Of a stretch of 64,000 nucleotides of DNA, positions 34,026 through 42,035 are shown piece after piece. The stretch comes from Lentilactobacillus senioris DSM 24302 = JCM 17472 (lineage in GTDB: Bacteria > Bacillota > Bacilli > Lactobacillales > Lactobacillaceae). The DNA is taken from contig NZ_AYZR01000004.1 of the NCBI RefSeq assembly GCF_001436555.1, positions 248,001 to 312,000 of the forward strand. The letters run 5' to 3'. Both the position numbers and the translations under genes were made by a program. Within the stretch, counting starts at the first letter, position 1. Each line of letters opens with the position of its first letter. Below the pieces are notes generated by a model. The model saw nothing but the letters and a program-made list of their open reading frames with translations. It was not told where the DNA came from and searched no databases.

Positions 34026-35945
34026 ATGAAATTTGAACGTTGGATTAGAAACCATACGAATCATTTGACGGTAATAACGGGAATTTTAATAGTCGCGGGC
34101 TTGGGAGCCAAATGGTTAGGGGCAGCAGCCTTTAGCCAATGGCTATTAGCGATAGCGTCGGTGATTGCCGCCATACCGGTAGTGATTAACGCGATTGAAG
34201 CTCTACGCTATAAAACCATTAGTATTGAATTACTGGTCAGCATTGCCGTAATTGGGGCGTTTATCATTCAAGAATACGCCGAATCAGCGGTGGTCACTTT
34301 CCTATTTCTCTTTGGGAGTTATTTGGAAAACAAAACGTTAGCTAAAACCCGCCAATCAATTAAGAAATTAACTGAAATGGCACCGACCACGGCTAACGTA
34401 GTACAACCAGACGGTTCGGTCAGTGAAGAAGACGTTGATTTCTTAGATGAAGGTGACGTTGTGTTAGTCAAAACTGGTGGGCAAGTACCGGTTGACGGAA
34501 CGATCGTTTCCGGTGCTGGCTACGTAAATGAAGCTTCGATCACTGGAGAAGCTAAGCCAGTGAAGAAACAGGTAGGCGAAGCCGTCTTTTCTGGTTCCCT
34601 ATTAACTAACGGAACCGTTCAAATTGAGGCGACGAAGGTCGGAGATGAAACCACCTTTGCTAAAATCATTGAACTGGTGGAAGAAGCGCAAGACGCCAAG
34701 TCACCAGCTGAGAAATTCATTGATCGGTTTGCAACGTACTATACGCCAGCGGTGCTAGTACTAGCGCTACTGGTGTGGCTGTTCAGTCAAGATTTCAAGT
34801 TGGCAATTACCGTGCTGGTGCTAGGTTGCCCAGGCGCATTAGTCATTGGTGCGCCAGTGTCTAACGTGGCCGGTATCGGTAACGGGGCCAACCACGGGGT
34901 CTTGATTAAGGGTGGCGACGTCATGGCTACTTTGGCGAAGGTCGATACGTTTGTTTTTGATAAAACAGGAACGTTGACCCGCGGAGAAACTACCGTCTCG
35001 GCTTACCGGCAATATGGGAATGCGCCAGCGGTGTTGCCGTTGGTGGCTAAGGTAGAACAGCAATCTGACCATCCACTGGGTAAAGCTATCATAGATTACG
35101 CTGCTGACCACGCTGAACAGGTGGCAGTGCCACAGATTGAACAAGTCGCCACTATCAAGGGGCAAGGATTAGTCGCCACTTTAGAAAACGGCGAACAGTT
35201 ATTGGTGGGAAATTTACGGTTATTAACTGCTAATCAGGTGTTAATCACCAAAGAACAAGAAGCCGCCATGCGCGAACTGCAGCAAGCTGGTAGCTCCACG
35301 GTCTTAGTCGCCTTGAACGCCAAATTAGTTGCGTTGATTGGGGTAGCTGACCAAATCAGACCGGAAGTAGCTACCCAATTAGGAGTGCTACGTAATTTAG
35401 GGGCCCAACAATTAATCATGCTAACAGGTGATAACCAAGCCACTGCTCAGGCAGTAGGGGACCAACTAGGATTGGACCGGGTAGAAGCAGAATTGTTGCC
35501 TGAGGACAAATTAACGATCGTCAAAGAGTTACAAGCTGCCGGCCATAAAGTGGCCTTTGTCGGGGACGGTATCAATGATAGTCCGTCGATTGCGACTGCC
35601 GATATTGGGATCGCCATGGGAGGTGGAACTGACGTAGCGGTAGAAACTTCCGACGTGGTGCTAATGCGTTCTGATTTTGCGGAACTAGTGCATGGTTACG
35701 GCCTAGCGCAGAAAACCATGGCCAACCTAAGAGAAAACATCACGATTGCGATCTTGACCGTGGGCTTCTTATTAGTCGGATTAATGCTGGGCTACATCTA
35801 CATGGCTAGTGGGATGCTAGTTCATGAAGGTAGTATTCTCGTCGTGATTTTTAACGCTATGCGCTTATTAAAATACCAAGTAAAAAAACCAAAACTTGAC
35901 GCAGATCAAGTTAATTCAACTAACAATGTCTTACAATCTAAGTAA
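34026..35945 (+). CDS. P1B-type metal-transporting ATPase with an atypical CPG motif
   Basis: A 639-residue integral membrane metal pump. The phosphorylation site is Asp312 in DKTGTL, the actuator has TGEA, the nucleotide domain has HP (SDHPLGKAI) and GDGINDSP, and the metal-binding helix has Cys268-Pro269-Gly270 (VLVLGCPGALVIGAP) in place of the usual CPC, CPH or SPC. The metal therefore cannot be predicted. There is no N-terminal metal-binding domain; the HMA domain is supplied as a separate protein by the next gene. AGGGAGGACG precedes the ATG at 34026. Upstream lies a full FNR-type box. Direction is probably export, but this is inference. Confidence 0.9.
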   Translation: MKFERWIRNHTNHLTVITGILIVAGLGAKWLGAAAFSQWLLAIASVIAAIPVVINAIEALRYKTISIELLVSIAVIGAFIIQEYAESAVVTFLFLFGSYLENKTLAKTRQSIKKLTEMAPTTANVVQPDGSVSEEDVDFLDEGDVVLVKTGGQVPVDGTIVSGAGYVNEASITGEAKPVKKQVGEAVFSGSLLTNGTVQIEATKVGDETTFAKIIELVEEAQDAKSPAEKFIDRFATYYTPAVLVLALLVWLFSQDFKLAITVLVLGCPGALVIGAPVSNVAGIGNGANHGVLIKGGDVMATLAKVDTFVFDKTGTLTRGETTVSAYRQYGNAPAVLPLVAKVEQQSDHPLGKAIIDYAADHAEQVAVPQIEQVATIKGQGLVATLENGEQLLVGNLRLLTANQVLITKEQEAAMRELQQAGSSTVLVALNAKLVALIGVADQIRPEVATQLGVLRNLGAQQLIMLTGDNQATAQAVGDQLGLDRVEAELLPEDKLTIVKELQAAGHKVAFVGDGINDSPSIATADIGIAMGGGTDVAVETSDVVLMRSDFAELVHGYGLAQKTMANLRENITIAILTVGFLLVGLMLGYIYMASGMLVHEGSILVVIFNAMRLLKYQVKKPKLDADQVNSTNNVLQSK

Positions 35946-35968
35946 ATAATCCAGAGGAGGTCATGATT

Positions 35969-36196
35969 ATGAGTCGTGCGATTTTACAACTAGATGGGTT
36001 GTCATGCCCATCATGTATGACTAAGATTCAAAACGCATTAGGGCAACAAGCAGGAGTGGAAACGGTCAAAGTGCTGTTTAACGCTGCTAAAGTTAAAGCC
36101 GATTTTGATGCTGACCAAGTGAACGCTGACCAATTGGCGGCAGTGGTTACCAATCTCGGTTACGAAGTTAAAAACGTGAAAGTTAAAGAAGCCTAG
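35969..36196 (+). CDS. CopZ-like heavy-metal-associated (HMA) chaperone
   Basis: A 75-residue soluble protein with the ferredoxin-like HMA fold and metal site LSCPSCMTKI (CxxC). Such proteins hand Cu(I) or another thiophilic metal to a P-type ATPase; here it would serve the CPG-ATPase encoded just upstream, which lacks its own HMA domain. GAGGAGG ends at 35960: the ATG at 35963 is too near, so the ATG at 35969 (8 bases) is chosen. It is the middle gene of a three-gene operon with the ATPase and a Dps-like protein. Confidence 0.88.
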   Translation: MSRAILQLDGLSCPSCMTKIQNALGQQAGVETVKVLFNAAKVKADFDADQVNADQLAAVVTNLGYEVKNVKVKEA

Positions 36197-36207
36197 GAGG
36201 AATAAAA

Positions 36208-36756
36208 ATGTCAGAATTAACCCCAGCCCAAATGTGGGCTAAAGAACAAACGCAAGCAGATCAGGATCACCATACTCCCACCGCGGGAGCCATGACGGGA
36301 CACATTGTCGCTAATTTAGAAGTTTTAAGCCATAAATTGATGCAAGCTAGCTGGTACGTTACTGGTTTAAATCGCACCGCTCTTCGCGAACTGTTCGCAA
36401 ACCAATTGCAGCAAGCGCAAACCCAACTATTTGAATTGGGCCAAGTCTTGATTGATGAAGGTGAAATGGCACCTAGTACCGCTCAAGAGTTTGCAGATTA
36501 CAGCATGTTAGAAGAGGCTGGTGAGTTAAAATACGAAACGGCTGAACGAATCGTTGATCAATTAGCTCACGATTACTACACCGAAAACCTTTTCGTTACC
36601 CGGGCTATCAAGTTGGCTGAAAAAGAAGACCGACCAGTCTTAGCTGGTTACCTAACCACCTTGTTAGGTAGCAACAACCACAACATTGCAGAATTACAAG
36701 CAATGCTTGGCCGTTTTGGCTTGGCGGGCTTGGAAGAAGAGGATGACGAAGATTAA
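36208..36756 (+). CDS. Dps-like ferritin-fold protein
   Basis: A 182-residue four-helix protein resembling Dps (HIVANLEVLSHKLMQASWYVTGLNRTALRELF; the W-Y-x-x-G phrase echoes the W-N-x-x-G of Dps). Dps proteins form 12-subunit shells that oxidise and store iron and shield DNA. The usual ferroxidase His-x3-Asp-x3-Glu block is not obvious after helix 1 (QLQQAQTQLFELGQVLIDEGE follows), so iron oxidation may be lost. A tail EEEDDED ends the protein. It is co-transcribed with a metal ATPase and chaperone. AGGAGG precedes the ATG. A degraded second copy of its 3' end lies at 37583-37682. Confidence 0.8.
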   Translation: MSELTPAQMWAKEQTQADQDHHTPTAGAMTGHIVANLEVLSHKLMQASWYVTGLNRTALRELFANQLQQAQTQLFELGQVLIDEGEMAPSTAQEFADYSMLEEAGELKYETAERIVDQLAHDYYTENLFVTRAIKLAEKEDRPVLAGYLTTLLGSNNHNIAELQAMLGRFGLAGLEEEDDED

Positions 36757-36759
36757 ATA

Positions 36760-36792
36760 AAAAGCATTTCAGTTGGACTGAAATGCTTTTTT
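36760..36792 (+). terminator. Terminator of the ATPase-chaperone-Dps operon
   Basis: AAAGCATTTCAGT pairs with ACTGAAATGCTTT across a 3-base loop, then a T-run. Confidence 0.92.
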
Positions 36793-36835
36793 GTTGCTTA
36801 TGGCCAAATTATTGCTGTTTATCCCGAAATGAATT

Positions 36836-36976
36836 TCAATGTTTGATTACCCACGGATCGGTAAGAATACCAATGATAATTAGGATAATGCCAATTATTT
36901 TGGTTGTCATTGTGGTTTGTGTTAGAAATAAAATCAGACCAATTACAAATGTGGCAGTTGATAGTATTTGTTTCAC
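36836..36976 (-). CDS. Small two-helix membrane protein (46 aa)
   Basis: A 46-residue protein starting at GTG (36974-36976), with GGAAGGAAA about 8 bases upstream. Two membrane helices (ILSTATFVIGLILFL and IIGIILIIIGIL) are joined by a short TQTTMTTK turn. A longer frame starts at 37027 but lacks a ribosome binding site and would put a basic leader in front. No family is recognised. It is the last of three small membrane-protein genes in a row on this strand, a layout seen in peptide immunity or toxin loci, though nothing here proves that role. Confidence 0.55.
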   Translation of the reverse strand: MKQILSTATFVIGLILFLTQTTMTTKIIGIILIIIGILTDPWVIKH

Positions 36977-37028
36977 TTTATATTTCCTTCCCATTTTAAG
37001 CCGTAGTTTCATTTTGATTGTTCGCAAT

Positions 37029-37190
37029 TTAATTGAAGATCCATAGACTCAAATTATAAACAATGATGAAAACAGCCATGTAAGGCCATTCGACAGTGTC
37101 GCTTGGAAAAAAGGTAAGCATTATTAAATAGATGATAATAAAAATAGCAGATACAGTAATACTTTTAATTATTTTTTGCTTAGTAGGCAT
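37029..37190 (-). CDS. Small membrane protein (53 aa)
   Basis: A 53-residue protein read from the ATG at 37188-37190, with GGAG about 7 bases upstream. It holds two hydrophobic segments (ITVSAIFIIIYLIMLTFF and YMAVFIIVYNLSLWIF) separated by PSDTVEW. It ends 52 bases before the 46-residue gene. No family is recognised. The clean ribosome binding site and hydrophobic layout make it a likely real gene in spite of its size. Confidence 0.5.
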   Translation of the reverse strand: MPTKQKIIKSITVSAIFIIIYLIMLTFFPSDTVEWPYMAVFIIVYNLSLWIFN

Positions 37191-37257
37191 AAAACACTCC
37201 TTAATTAGAATGGTTAATTATTACTAGTGAAAGACTACTTAATCCAACGGATATTTT

Positions 37258-37439
37258 TCATTTTAATTTTAATTTCTCAATGATTTCACCACAACAAATA
37301 GCAACTAACATAAAAAAGATAGATTGTTTTAGATCTGACCAACTAGAACTAAATATGAACGGCCAAAGCCGAGGTAAGGTGATTTCTGATAAGATCAGGG
37401 TAACTAAAAAATAATATAATTTCTAAATCTTAGTTTCAT
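37258..37439 (-). pseudogene. Small membrane-protein gene broken by a one-base frameshift
   Basis: An ATG at 37437-37439 behind AAAGGAG opens MKLRFRNYIIF and stops at TAG. Adding one T to the run of six Ts (37406-37411, read on the minus strand) restores an open frame to the TGA at 37258: FLVTLILSEITLP, then SWSDLKQSIFFMLVAICCG and a Lys-rich tail, about 60 residues. The length (182 bases, one short of a multiple of three) fits a single-base loss. It lies upstream of the other two small membrane genes. It could be a true pseudogene or a length-variable switch. Confidence 0.5.
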
Positions 37440-37511
37440 GTTATTGGTGACTCCTTTATATAATTAAGTAAGTTTCAATAGATTTATCTTATCTCAAGGT
37501 AACCTGATCGG

Positions 37512-37557
37512 GGAGAACGTAACGGTTTACATTGCTATATAAACTATTATGTTCTCC
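37512..37557. repeat. Degenerate copy of a palindromic element shared with 39877-39932
   Basis: The left arm GAGAACGTAACGGTTTACAT (37513-37532) matches the left arm of the second copy at 18 of 20 positions, and the right arm (37537-37556) at 16 of 20. The pairing here is imperfect, whereas the other copy is perfect. Confidence 0.65.
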
Positions 37558-37582
37558 TAAGTTATTCTCAAAACTTAAAGTT

Positions 37583-37682
37583 TGCGAACTAGTTGCAAAC
37601 CAATTGCATCAATCATAACATCGCAGAATTACAAGCAATGCTCGGTCGTTTTAACTTGGCTGGTCTGAAAGAAGTGAAATAA
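37583..37682 (+). pseudogene. Remnant of a second dps-like gene
   Basis: Bases 37612-37682 closely follow the 3' end of the Dps-like gene (around 36674-36745): both encode HNIAELQAMLGRF, then NLAGLKE here against GLAGLEE there, and this copy ends in a TAA. Bases 37583-37611 resemble 36384-36412 of the same gene with one inserted and one missing base. About 260 bases between the two parts are absent. No start or long frame remains. The 5' portion is itself palindromic and partly resembles DNA beside the element at 39877, so its exact boundary is uncertain. Confidence 0.75.
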
Positions 37683-37684
37683 AC

Positions 37685-37724
37685 AAAAAGGTAGGGAAAC
37701 CCAAATTGATTTCTCTACCTTTTT
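37685..37724. terminator. Terminator after the dps remnant
   Basis: AAAAAGGTAGgGAAA pairs with TTTCtCTACCTTTTT. It probably ended the former gene and may still serve the minus-strand gene at 37808. Confidence 0.8.
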
Positions 37725-37807
37725 ATTTAAGATAACTTCAATGACTACTATGAAATTACAATTAGATTTTAATGACAACTGCTAAGATAACCAGAATATT
37801 TAATAAA

Positions 37808-38161
37808 TTATCTAAAGTAAGAATGATCCATAGTGTATGCGGTTATATGATTACGACCTAAATAATGAACTCCGAATGGATAGCCACTTCTATCACTAAG
37901 TTTCATTTGATATTTACCGTTACCTATATAACGCCATTTTTTTACTCTTGCTATACCAGCGCCGTTTCCTTTGAACTTAACTGAATGAGCGTAAAAGTGT
38001 ATGGTGTTTCGATATCCATATTTTGAATACCAAGTGTGACGTAATCTGTGGGGAAGTGCCTTTTTAGTCCAAGCACTTGCACTTGCTGCTGGCTGAATGG
38101 AAATAGCTGATAAGCTTAATCCTAACGTGGCTGTGGTAATAATGATACCTAATTTTTTCAT
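37808..38161 (-). CDS. Small secreted protein, unknown function
   Basis: A 117-residue precursor with a classic signal peptide (MKKLGIIITTATLGLSLSAISIQPAASASA, cleavage likely after an ASA near residue 30). The mature part is basic and aromatic (HRLRHTWYSKYGYRNTIHFYAHSV; GRNHITAYTMDHSYF) with no Cys, so it is a soluble secreted protein of about 87 residues, possibly wall-bound by charge. I recognise only a general likeness to small exported proteins of lactobacilli. GGAG lies about 9 bases before the ATG. It is a single gene. Confidence 0.75.
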   Translation of the reverse strand: MKKLGIIITTATLGLSLSAISIQPAASASAWTKKALPHRLRHTWYSKYGYRNTIHFYAHSVKFKGNGAGIARVKKWRYIGNGKYQMKLSDRSGYPFGVHYLGRNHITAYTMDHSYFR

Positions 38162-38371
38162 TAATCAATCTCCGTCTCTATGTATTAATAATTATATCGC
38201 TATTATTTTAACACATATTACATCTCATGAATAAAGCTGATGATTTTTTACTAGTTAATTCAACTTTCACGGAAAATAAAAATATGCTTTTTGGATTATT
38301 TTTTTCTAAATAGGTTATAAATATATTGAGAGGGTTGTATCATTACATTATCCCCAAAAAGGAGAATGATA

Positions 38372-38896
38372 ATGGAATCCATAGCACTTCAGTTGAAACA
38401 AGCCAGACGAGAACGAAAACTCTCTCAAAATGACGTGGCGACCATATTACATATTTCCCGCCAATCCATCTCTAAGTGGGAAAACGGGCGGGCGTATCCG
38501 GACATGGATAATTTAATTTTATTAAGTGATCTCTATCAAAAATCAATCGATGAACTAGTTCAAAACAATAAAGAACTTCGGCAACAAATTAAAACTAATG
38601 ACCAAAAAATCAAAGAGGATCGGGCCAAGCTTGGCAAAATTAATACCGAGCTATATCAGAATAGAAATGAAGGCTTCATACTGCTGATTTTGGTTCTAGT
38701 ATCTTCCCTAGTTGCGCCAGTGGGGGTGATAATGCCGTTATATGTTATTTTTTACAAAAATTCAAAATATAATAGTTTCTACAAAATCATTATTTTAGTA
38801 TCTTTGATTGTAATGATAATAAGCTTGATTAGTTGCTACGTTATTATTAGCGACAATTGGCTGGATAAAGGGACAACCGTTTATAGAATTGATTAG
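38372..38896 (+). CDS. Membrane-anchored XRE-family regulator, first copy of a tandem pair
   Basis: A 174-residue protein: XRE helix-turn-helix (about residues 5-60, LSQNDVATILHISRQSISKWENGRAYPDMDNL), a charged coiled-coil linker (NNKELRQQIKTNDQKIKEDRAKLGKINTELYQN), and two C-terminal membrane helices. It probably binds DNA while held at the membrane. It is nearly identical in the DNA-binding part to the protein at 39241, with a different membrane part. AAAAAGGAG lies 7 bases before the ATG at 38372; the ATG at 38366 is too near. Confidence 0.88.
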   Translation: MESIALQLKQARRERKLSQNDVATILHISRQSISKWENGRAYPDMDNLILLSDLYQKSIDELVQNNKELRQQIKTNDQKIKEDRAKLGKINTELYQNRNEGFILLILVLVSSLVAPVGVIMPLYVIFYKNSKYNSFYKIIILVSLIVMIISLISCYVIISDNWLDKGTTVYRID

Positions 38897-38942
38897 AAAA
38901 TAACTGAATACTGATTTTATTAATTAAAATATAGGAGAAATT

Positions 38943-39134
38943 ATGATAGTTTTCTTTATTGTCTGTGTTGGTATTGCACTACTAGCTGCCTACGTAGGAA
39001 TGTATGTAGGGCAGGGGTTTAACTTCGCTTTTAATAAAACCCTATATTTAAAATATCTTGTCTTTTCCGGAATTTTTACTATCGTTCTTTACGTTATTGC
39101 TATGCTTGTTTTTTTGCGACAGGTTCAACTTTAA
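38943..39134 (+). CDS. Small two-helix membrane protein between the XRE pair (63 aa)
   Basis: A 63-residue protein with two hydrophobic helices (IVFFIVCVGIALLAAYVGMYVG and LVFSGIFTIVLYVIAMLVFL). AGGAG lies 7 bases before the ATG. No family is recognised. It sits 46 bases after the first XRE gene and 106 before the second, so it may be the partner or target of one of them. Confidence 0.6.
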   Translation: MIVFFIVCVGIALLAAYVGMYVGQGFNFAFNKTLYLKYLVFSGIFTIVLYVIAMLVFLRQVQL

Positions 39135-39240
39135 TGATAAGACGGGATAACTGAGCAAAAAAATTCTTTATATCGGTATTAGAGGGTTATCAAGTTTACT
39201 TTTATCTTTGTAGTTATTTGTATTGTAAGGGAGTTAATCA

Positions 39241-39765
39241 ATGGATTCTGTGGCGTCTCAATTAAAACAGGCTAGAAAAACACGAAATTTATCGCAAAAT
39301 GATGTGGCAACCATCTTACATATTTCCCGCCAGTCAATATCGAAGTGGGAAAATGGTCGTGCGTATCCGGATATGGACAACTTAATTTTATTAAGTGATC
39401 TCTACCAAAAATCAATCGATGAGTTAGTACAAAATAATGAAGAACTTCGGAAACAAATTAAAAATAATGACCAAAAAATTAAAGAAGATCGGGCCGAACT
39501 TGGCAAGATTAATACCGAGCTATATCAGAATAGAAATGAAGGTTTTATACTATTAATTTTGGTGCTTGCTTCGGCAATTGTCCCCCCGGTAGGAATTATT
39601 TTGCCAATGTATGTAATGTGGCGAAACAATAGGTATAATGCGCTGCATAAAACTATTTATTTAGTCAGTATCATTGTCATATTGATCAGCGCATGGGGAA
39701 CGTATATTTTTCTTAGCGATAATTGGTTAGAACCTACCCACACTGAGGTTTATAGAATTGATTAG
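39241..39765 (+). CDS. Membrane-anchored XRE-family regulator, second copy
   Basis: A 174-residue paralogue of the protein at 38372. The XRE domain and coiled-coil linker are almost unchanged (LSQNDVATILHISRQSISK; NTELYQNRNEGFILLILV), while the two membrane helices and outer loop have diverged (SDNWLEPTHTEVYRID here against SDNWLDKGTTVYRID there). This implies a tandem duplication in which DNA specificity was kept and the membrane/sensing part changed. AAGGGAG precedes the ATG. Confidence 0.88.
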   Translation: MDSVASQLKQARKTRNLSQNDVATILHISRQSISKWENGRAYPDMDNLILLSDLYQKSIDELVQNNEELRKQIKNNDQKIKEDRAELGKINTELYQNRNEGFILLILVLASAIVPPVGIILPMYVMWRNNRYNALHKTIYLVSIIVILISAWGTYIFLSDNWLEPTHTEVYRID

Positions 39766-39876
39766 TGCTTAATATGCGAGCAAGGATACATTTAGAGTAG
39801 ACTTATTTACTTTTTTGTTTGTCGACGGTTAATGCAAACTTAATTCGCAAACTTGCAATCGTTGGTTTGCAACTCA

Positions 39877-39932
39877 AAAAAGAGAACGTAGCAGTTTACA
39901 TCAAGCGATGTAAACTGCTACGTTCTCTTTTT
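39877..39932. repeat. Perfect long palindrome (25-base arms), terminator-like, second copy of the element at 37512
   Basis: Arms at 39877-39901 and 39908-39932 pair without a mismatch around the loop CAAGCG, with A and T runs at the outer ends as in a bidirectional terminator. GCAAAC/GTTTGC (39847-39852 and 39865-39870) forms a second small inverted repeat just upstream. It lies between the second XRE gene and the ABC operon. Confidence 0.75.
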
Positions 39933-39984
39933 AATTAATTAGATGAACTATGCTATTAATAATCTAACTTCAAGGAGCAATCAC

Positions 39985-40605
39985 ATGCTAGTCATTCAGA
40001 ATCTAACCCTATCCACCCGCCAAGTTATTCTCCAAAATTTTAGCTATCAGTTTCAAAAGGGAAACTCGTATTTGATTTCCGCCACTAATGGTTCTGGGAA
40101 AACGACATTCTTTCATTCCCTGGTCAACTTAAAGGCGGTAGATCAGGGGACGGTCACCTTTGATCAACTACCTTTCGACCAACACAAACACCAAGTCTTT
40201 TATTACGAAACTTCTGATTGGCTTGATCAAAATATGTCTGGAATGGATTATTTAAAACTGGTGAAAAAATTATGGCACTCCGACCTAGAAATAGATGTCG
40301 AAATTAATTTTTGGAAAATGACCGATTACATCAATTTGCCAATTAAAAAGTATTCGCTGGGGATGAAGCAACGGGTACTGATCGCCATGTACTTAATAAG
40401 TGATGCAGATTATCTAATTATGGACGAAATCAGTAATGGGTTAGACGAAGAAAGCCGCGACAAATTGTTTAACCGCCTCCGAGCTTTAACTAACCAGCGC
40501 AATAAATGTATTTTATTATCGTCGCATTACCGTGAGGAGACTTCGACAGCTATCGACCACGTATTAGAACTAAAAAATGAAACGATGACGGAGATTTGGC
40601 AATGA
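39985..40605 (+). CDS. ABC-2 type transporter ATP-binding protein
   Basis: A 206-residue ATPase with Walker A ATNGSGKTT, a shortened signature YSLGMKQRVLIA, Walker B YLIMDEISNGLD and switch HYREE. It works with the permease that follows (4-base ATGA overlap). Small ABC-2 pairs of this kind often give self-protection against peptides or export them. AAGGAG lies 8 bases before the ATG at 39985; an ATG at 39943 has no ribosome binding site and begins too far upstream for the fold. Confidence 0.87.
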   Translation: MLVIQNLTLSTRQVILQNFSYQFQKGNSYLISATNGSGKTTFFHSLVNLKAVDQGTVTFDQLPFDQHKHQVFYYETSDWLDQNMSGMDYLKLVKKLWHSDLEIDVEINFWKMTDYINLPIKKYSLGMKQRVLIAMYLISDADYLIMDEISNGLDEESRDKLFNRLRALTNQRNKCILLSSHYREETSTAIDHVLELKNETMTEIWQ

Positions 40606-41753
40606 ACTATGTAAATTTTTTGATTAAAAAAACAATTAAGGATCGTTCGGTTAGCGTTATTTTAGTTGTTATTACTTTGATTAGTTTAGGTTGTTTATTT
40701 TTTAATTATCAAAATCGAACTCATGATACCTTATCTGCTAATACGCGAGAGCAAATAATTTTTCAACAAAAACAATTAAAGCCGTTAGAAAAAGAAACGC
40801 CCTCTGAAGCAAACCAAGCGGTAAAGGAGCAACGAAGAGACATTAATTACAATCAGCAAATTATGCGGTCTCTTGCTCACCACCGTTGGGCGACAGCGTA
40901 TCAATTACAGATTCGCCAAAATCAGAAACTAATCAATAGCGAACGCCAGACTGGAAATGGGCAGGATGATTCGTTAACCCATTCATTAATACAAGAAAAT
41001 CGCTGGTACACCGCTTTAAAAAGATTAAACGTTCTGGAGATTTCAGAAACTAATCCGACAACTGGAATTGGGTTTACATTGTGGTTGGAAAAGTTTATTT
41101 CGCCAATATTATTAACCCTAGTAATCATTTTAATTTGTACGCAGCTGTTTACTAAGCAATACGTTGGCAAACTGGATAAGGCATCATTGTTGCCACTGTC
41201 TGAACTCGCAGTTGTTAATCAATCGATTTTAAGCGGGTTACTGATTGCATTGGGCGCAGTGATTTTAGTATTAGGATTATCATTTGTGGTTGCGTCGTTA
41301 ATCTCTGGAATAGGTAATTTTCAATATCCTTGGGGTTCGTACCAACTAAAAACGCATGCTTTTGGCTATGTTTTTCAAGGAACTGCCCTTGGTAAGGGGT
41401 TACTTCTCCAGATATTGAGCGTGCTGTTTATTGTTTGCAGTGTTAATTTAATTGCTAAGGTATTAAAGCAAACGCTGCCGACACTTTTTATTGCTATTTT
41501 GTCGTTAGTAGGAATGAACATGTTAATTCCGATTATGGCGCCGCTCGCTGACATAGCGCATTGGTTGCCCATGACTTACTTTAGTGGAGCAGATGTTGTT
41601 TCTCATAAACTCGCCGTTGATTTAGGCAATAACCAAATCACTTGGATGCAGGGGTGCCTTACCCTAATGATTGGGACCGTGGTTGTATTGGTGGTCACGA
41701 TGGAATTGCAATATTGGAACGGAAAGTCGAAGCAGCATCTGAATCATTTTTAA
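40602..41753 (+). CDS. ABC-2 type transporter permease
   Basis: A 383-residue membrane protein with an N-terminal helix (SVILVVITLISLGCLFF), an extracellular helical domain (about residues 30-165, with Gln- and Arg-rich helices), then about five helices (ILLTLVIILICTQLF; LLIALGAVILVLGLSFVVASLIS; and others). This is an ABC-2 exporter layout. GGAG lies 8 bases before the ATG at 40602, overlapping the ATPase stop. The substrate is unknown; the small membrane proteins around it leave open a peptide resistance role. Confidence 0.82.
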   Translation: MNYVNFLIKKTIKDRSVSVILVVITLISLGCLFFNYQNRTHDTLSANTREQIIFQQKQLKPLEKETPSEANQAVKEQRRDINYNQQIMRSLAHHRWATAYQLQIRQNQKLINSERQTGNGQDDSLTHSLIQENRWYTALKRLNVLEISETNPTTGIGFTLWLEKFISPILLTLVIILICTQLFTKQYVGKLDKASLLPLSELAVVNQSILSGLLIALGAVILVLGLSFVVASLISGIGNFQYPWGSYQLKTHAFGYVFQGTALGKGLLLQILSVLFIVCSVNLIAKVLKQTLPTLFIAILSLVGMNMLIPIMAPLADIAHWLPMTYFSGADVVSHKLAVDLGNNQITWMQGCLTLMIGTVVVLVVTMELQYWNGKSKQHLNHF

Positions 41754-41793
41754 GATGGTGAGAGTAAGTGCAAAGTGAGGTTAGTAAGAAAGC

Positions 41794-41982
41794 ATGAAAA
41801 GAAAACAAATTATTGCAGCGATACAGAGTGTTATTGCGGCTATATTAGCAATATACATTGTCCAATTAATAAATATTTTAAAACTGTCTCCGTTGATGAA
41901 CTTTTTATCTGTAGTGGTAATCGGTGGATTGATGGGATACTTGCTTTATTACTTATTTGCCAAAATATTTAAGATATATTAG
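41794..41982 (+). CDS. Small two-helix membrane protein (62 aa)
   Basis: A 62-residue basic protein with helices AAIQSVIAAILAIYIVQLINIL and FLSVVVIGGLMGYLLYYLFAKIF. The ribosome binding site is weak (AGAAAG). It lies 40 bases after the ABC permease gene and may share its transcript. No family is recognised; immunity-type proteins are often of this form, which is only a suggestion. Confidence 0.55.
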   Translation: MKRKQIIAAIQSVIAAILAIYIVQLINILKLSPLMNFLSVVVIGGLMGYLLYYLFAKIFKIY

Positions 41983-42035
41983 AGCAATCTATTGAAAAAA
42001 TAGAATCTAATCAAAAATAATTAGGAGCAATGAAA

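Noticed and set aside
36783-37046. Plus-strand open frame of 87 codons after the dps terminator
   Set aside because: It overlaps minus-strand small membrane genes that have ribosome binding sites; the plus-strand frame has none and begins inside the terminator.
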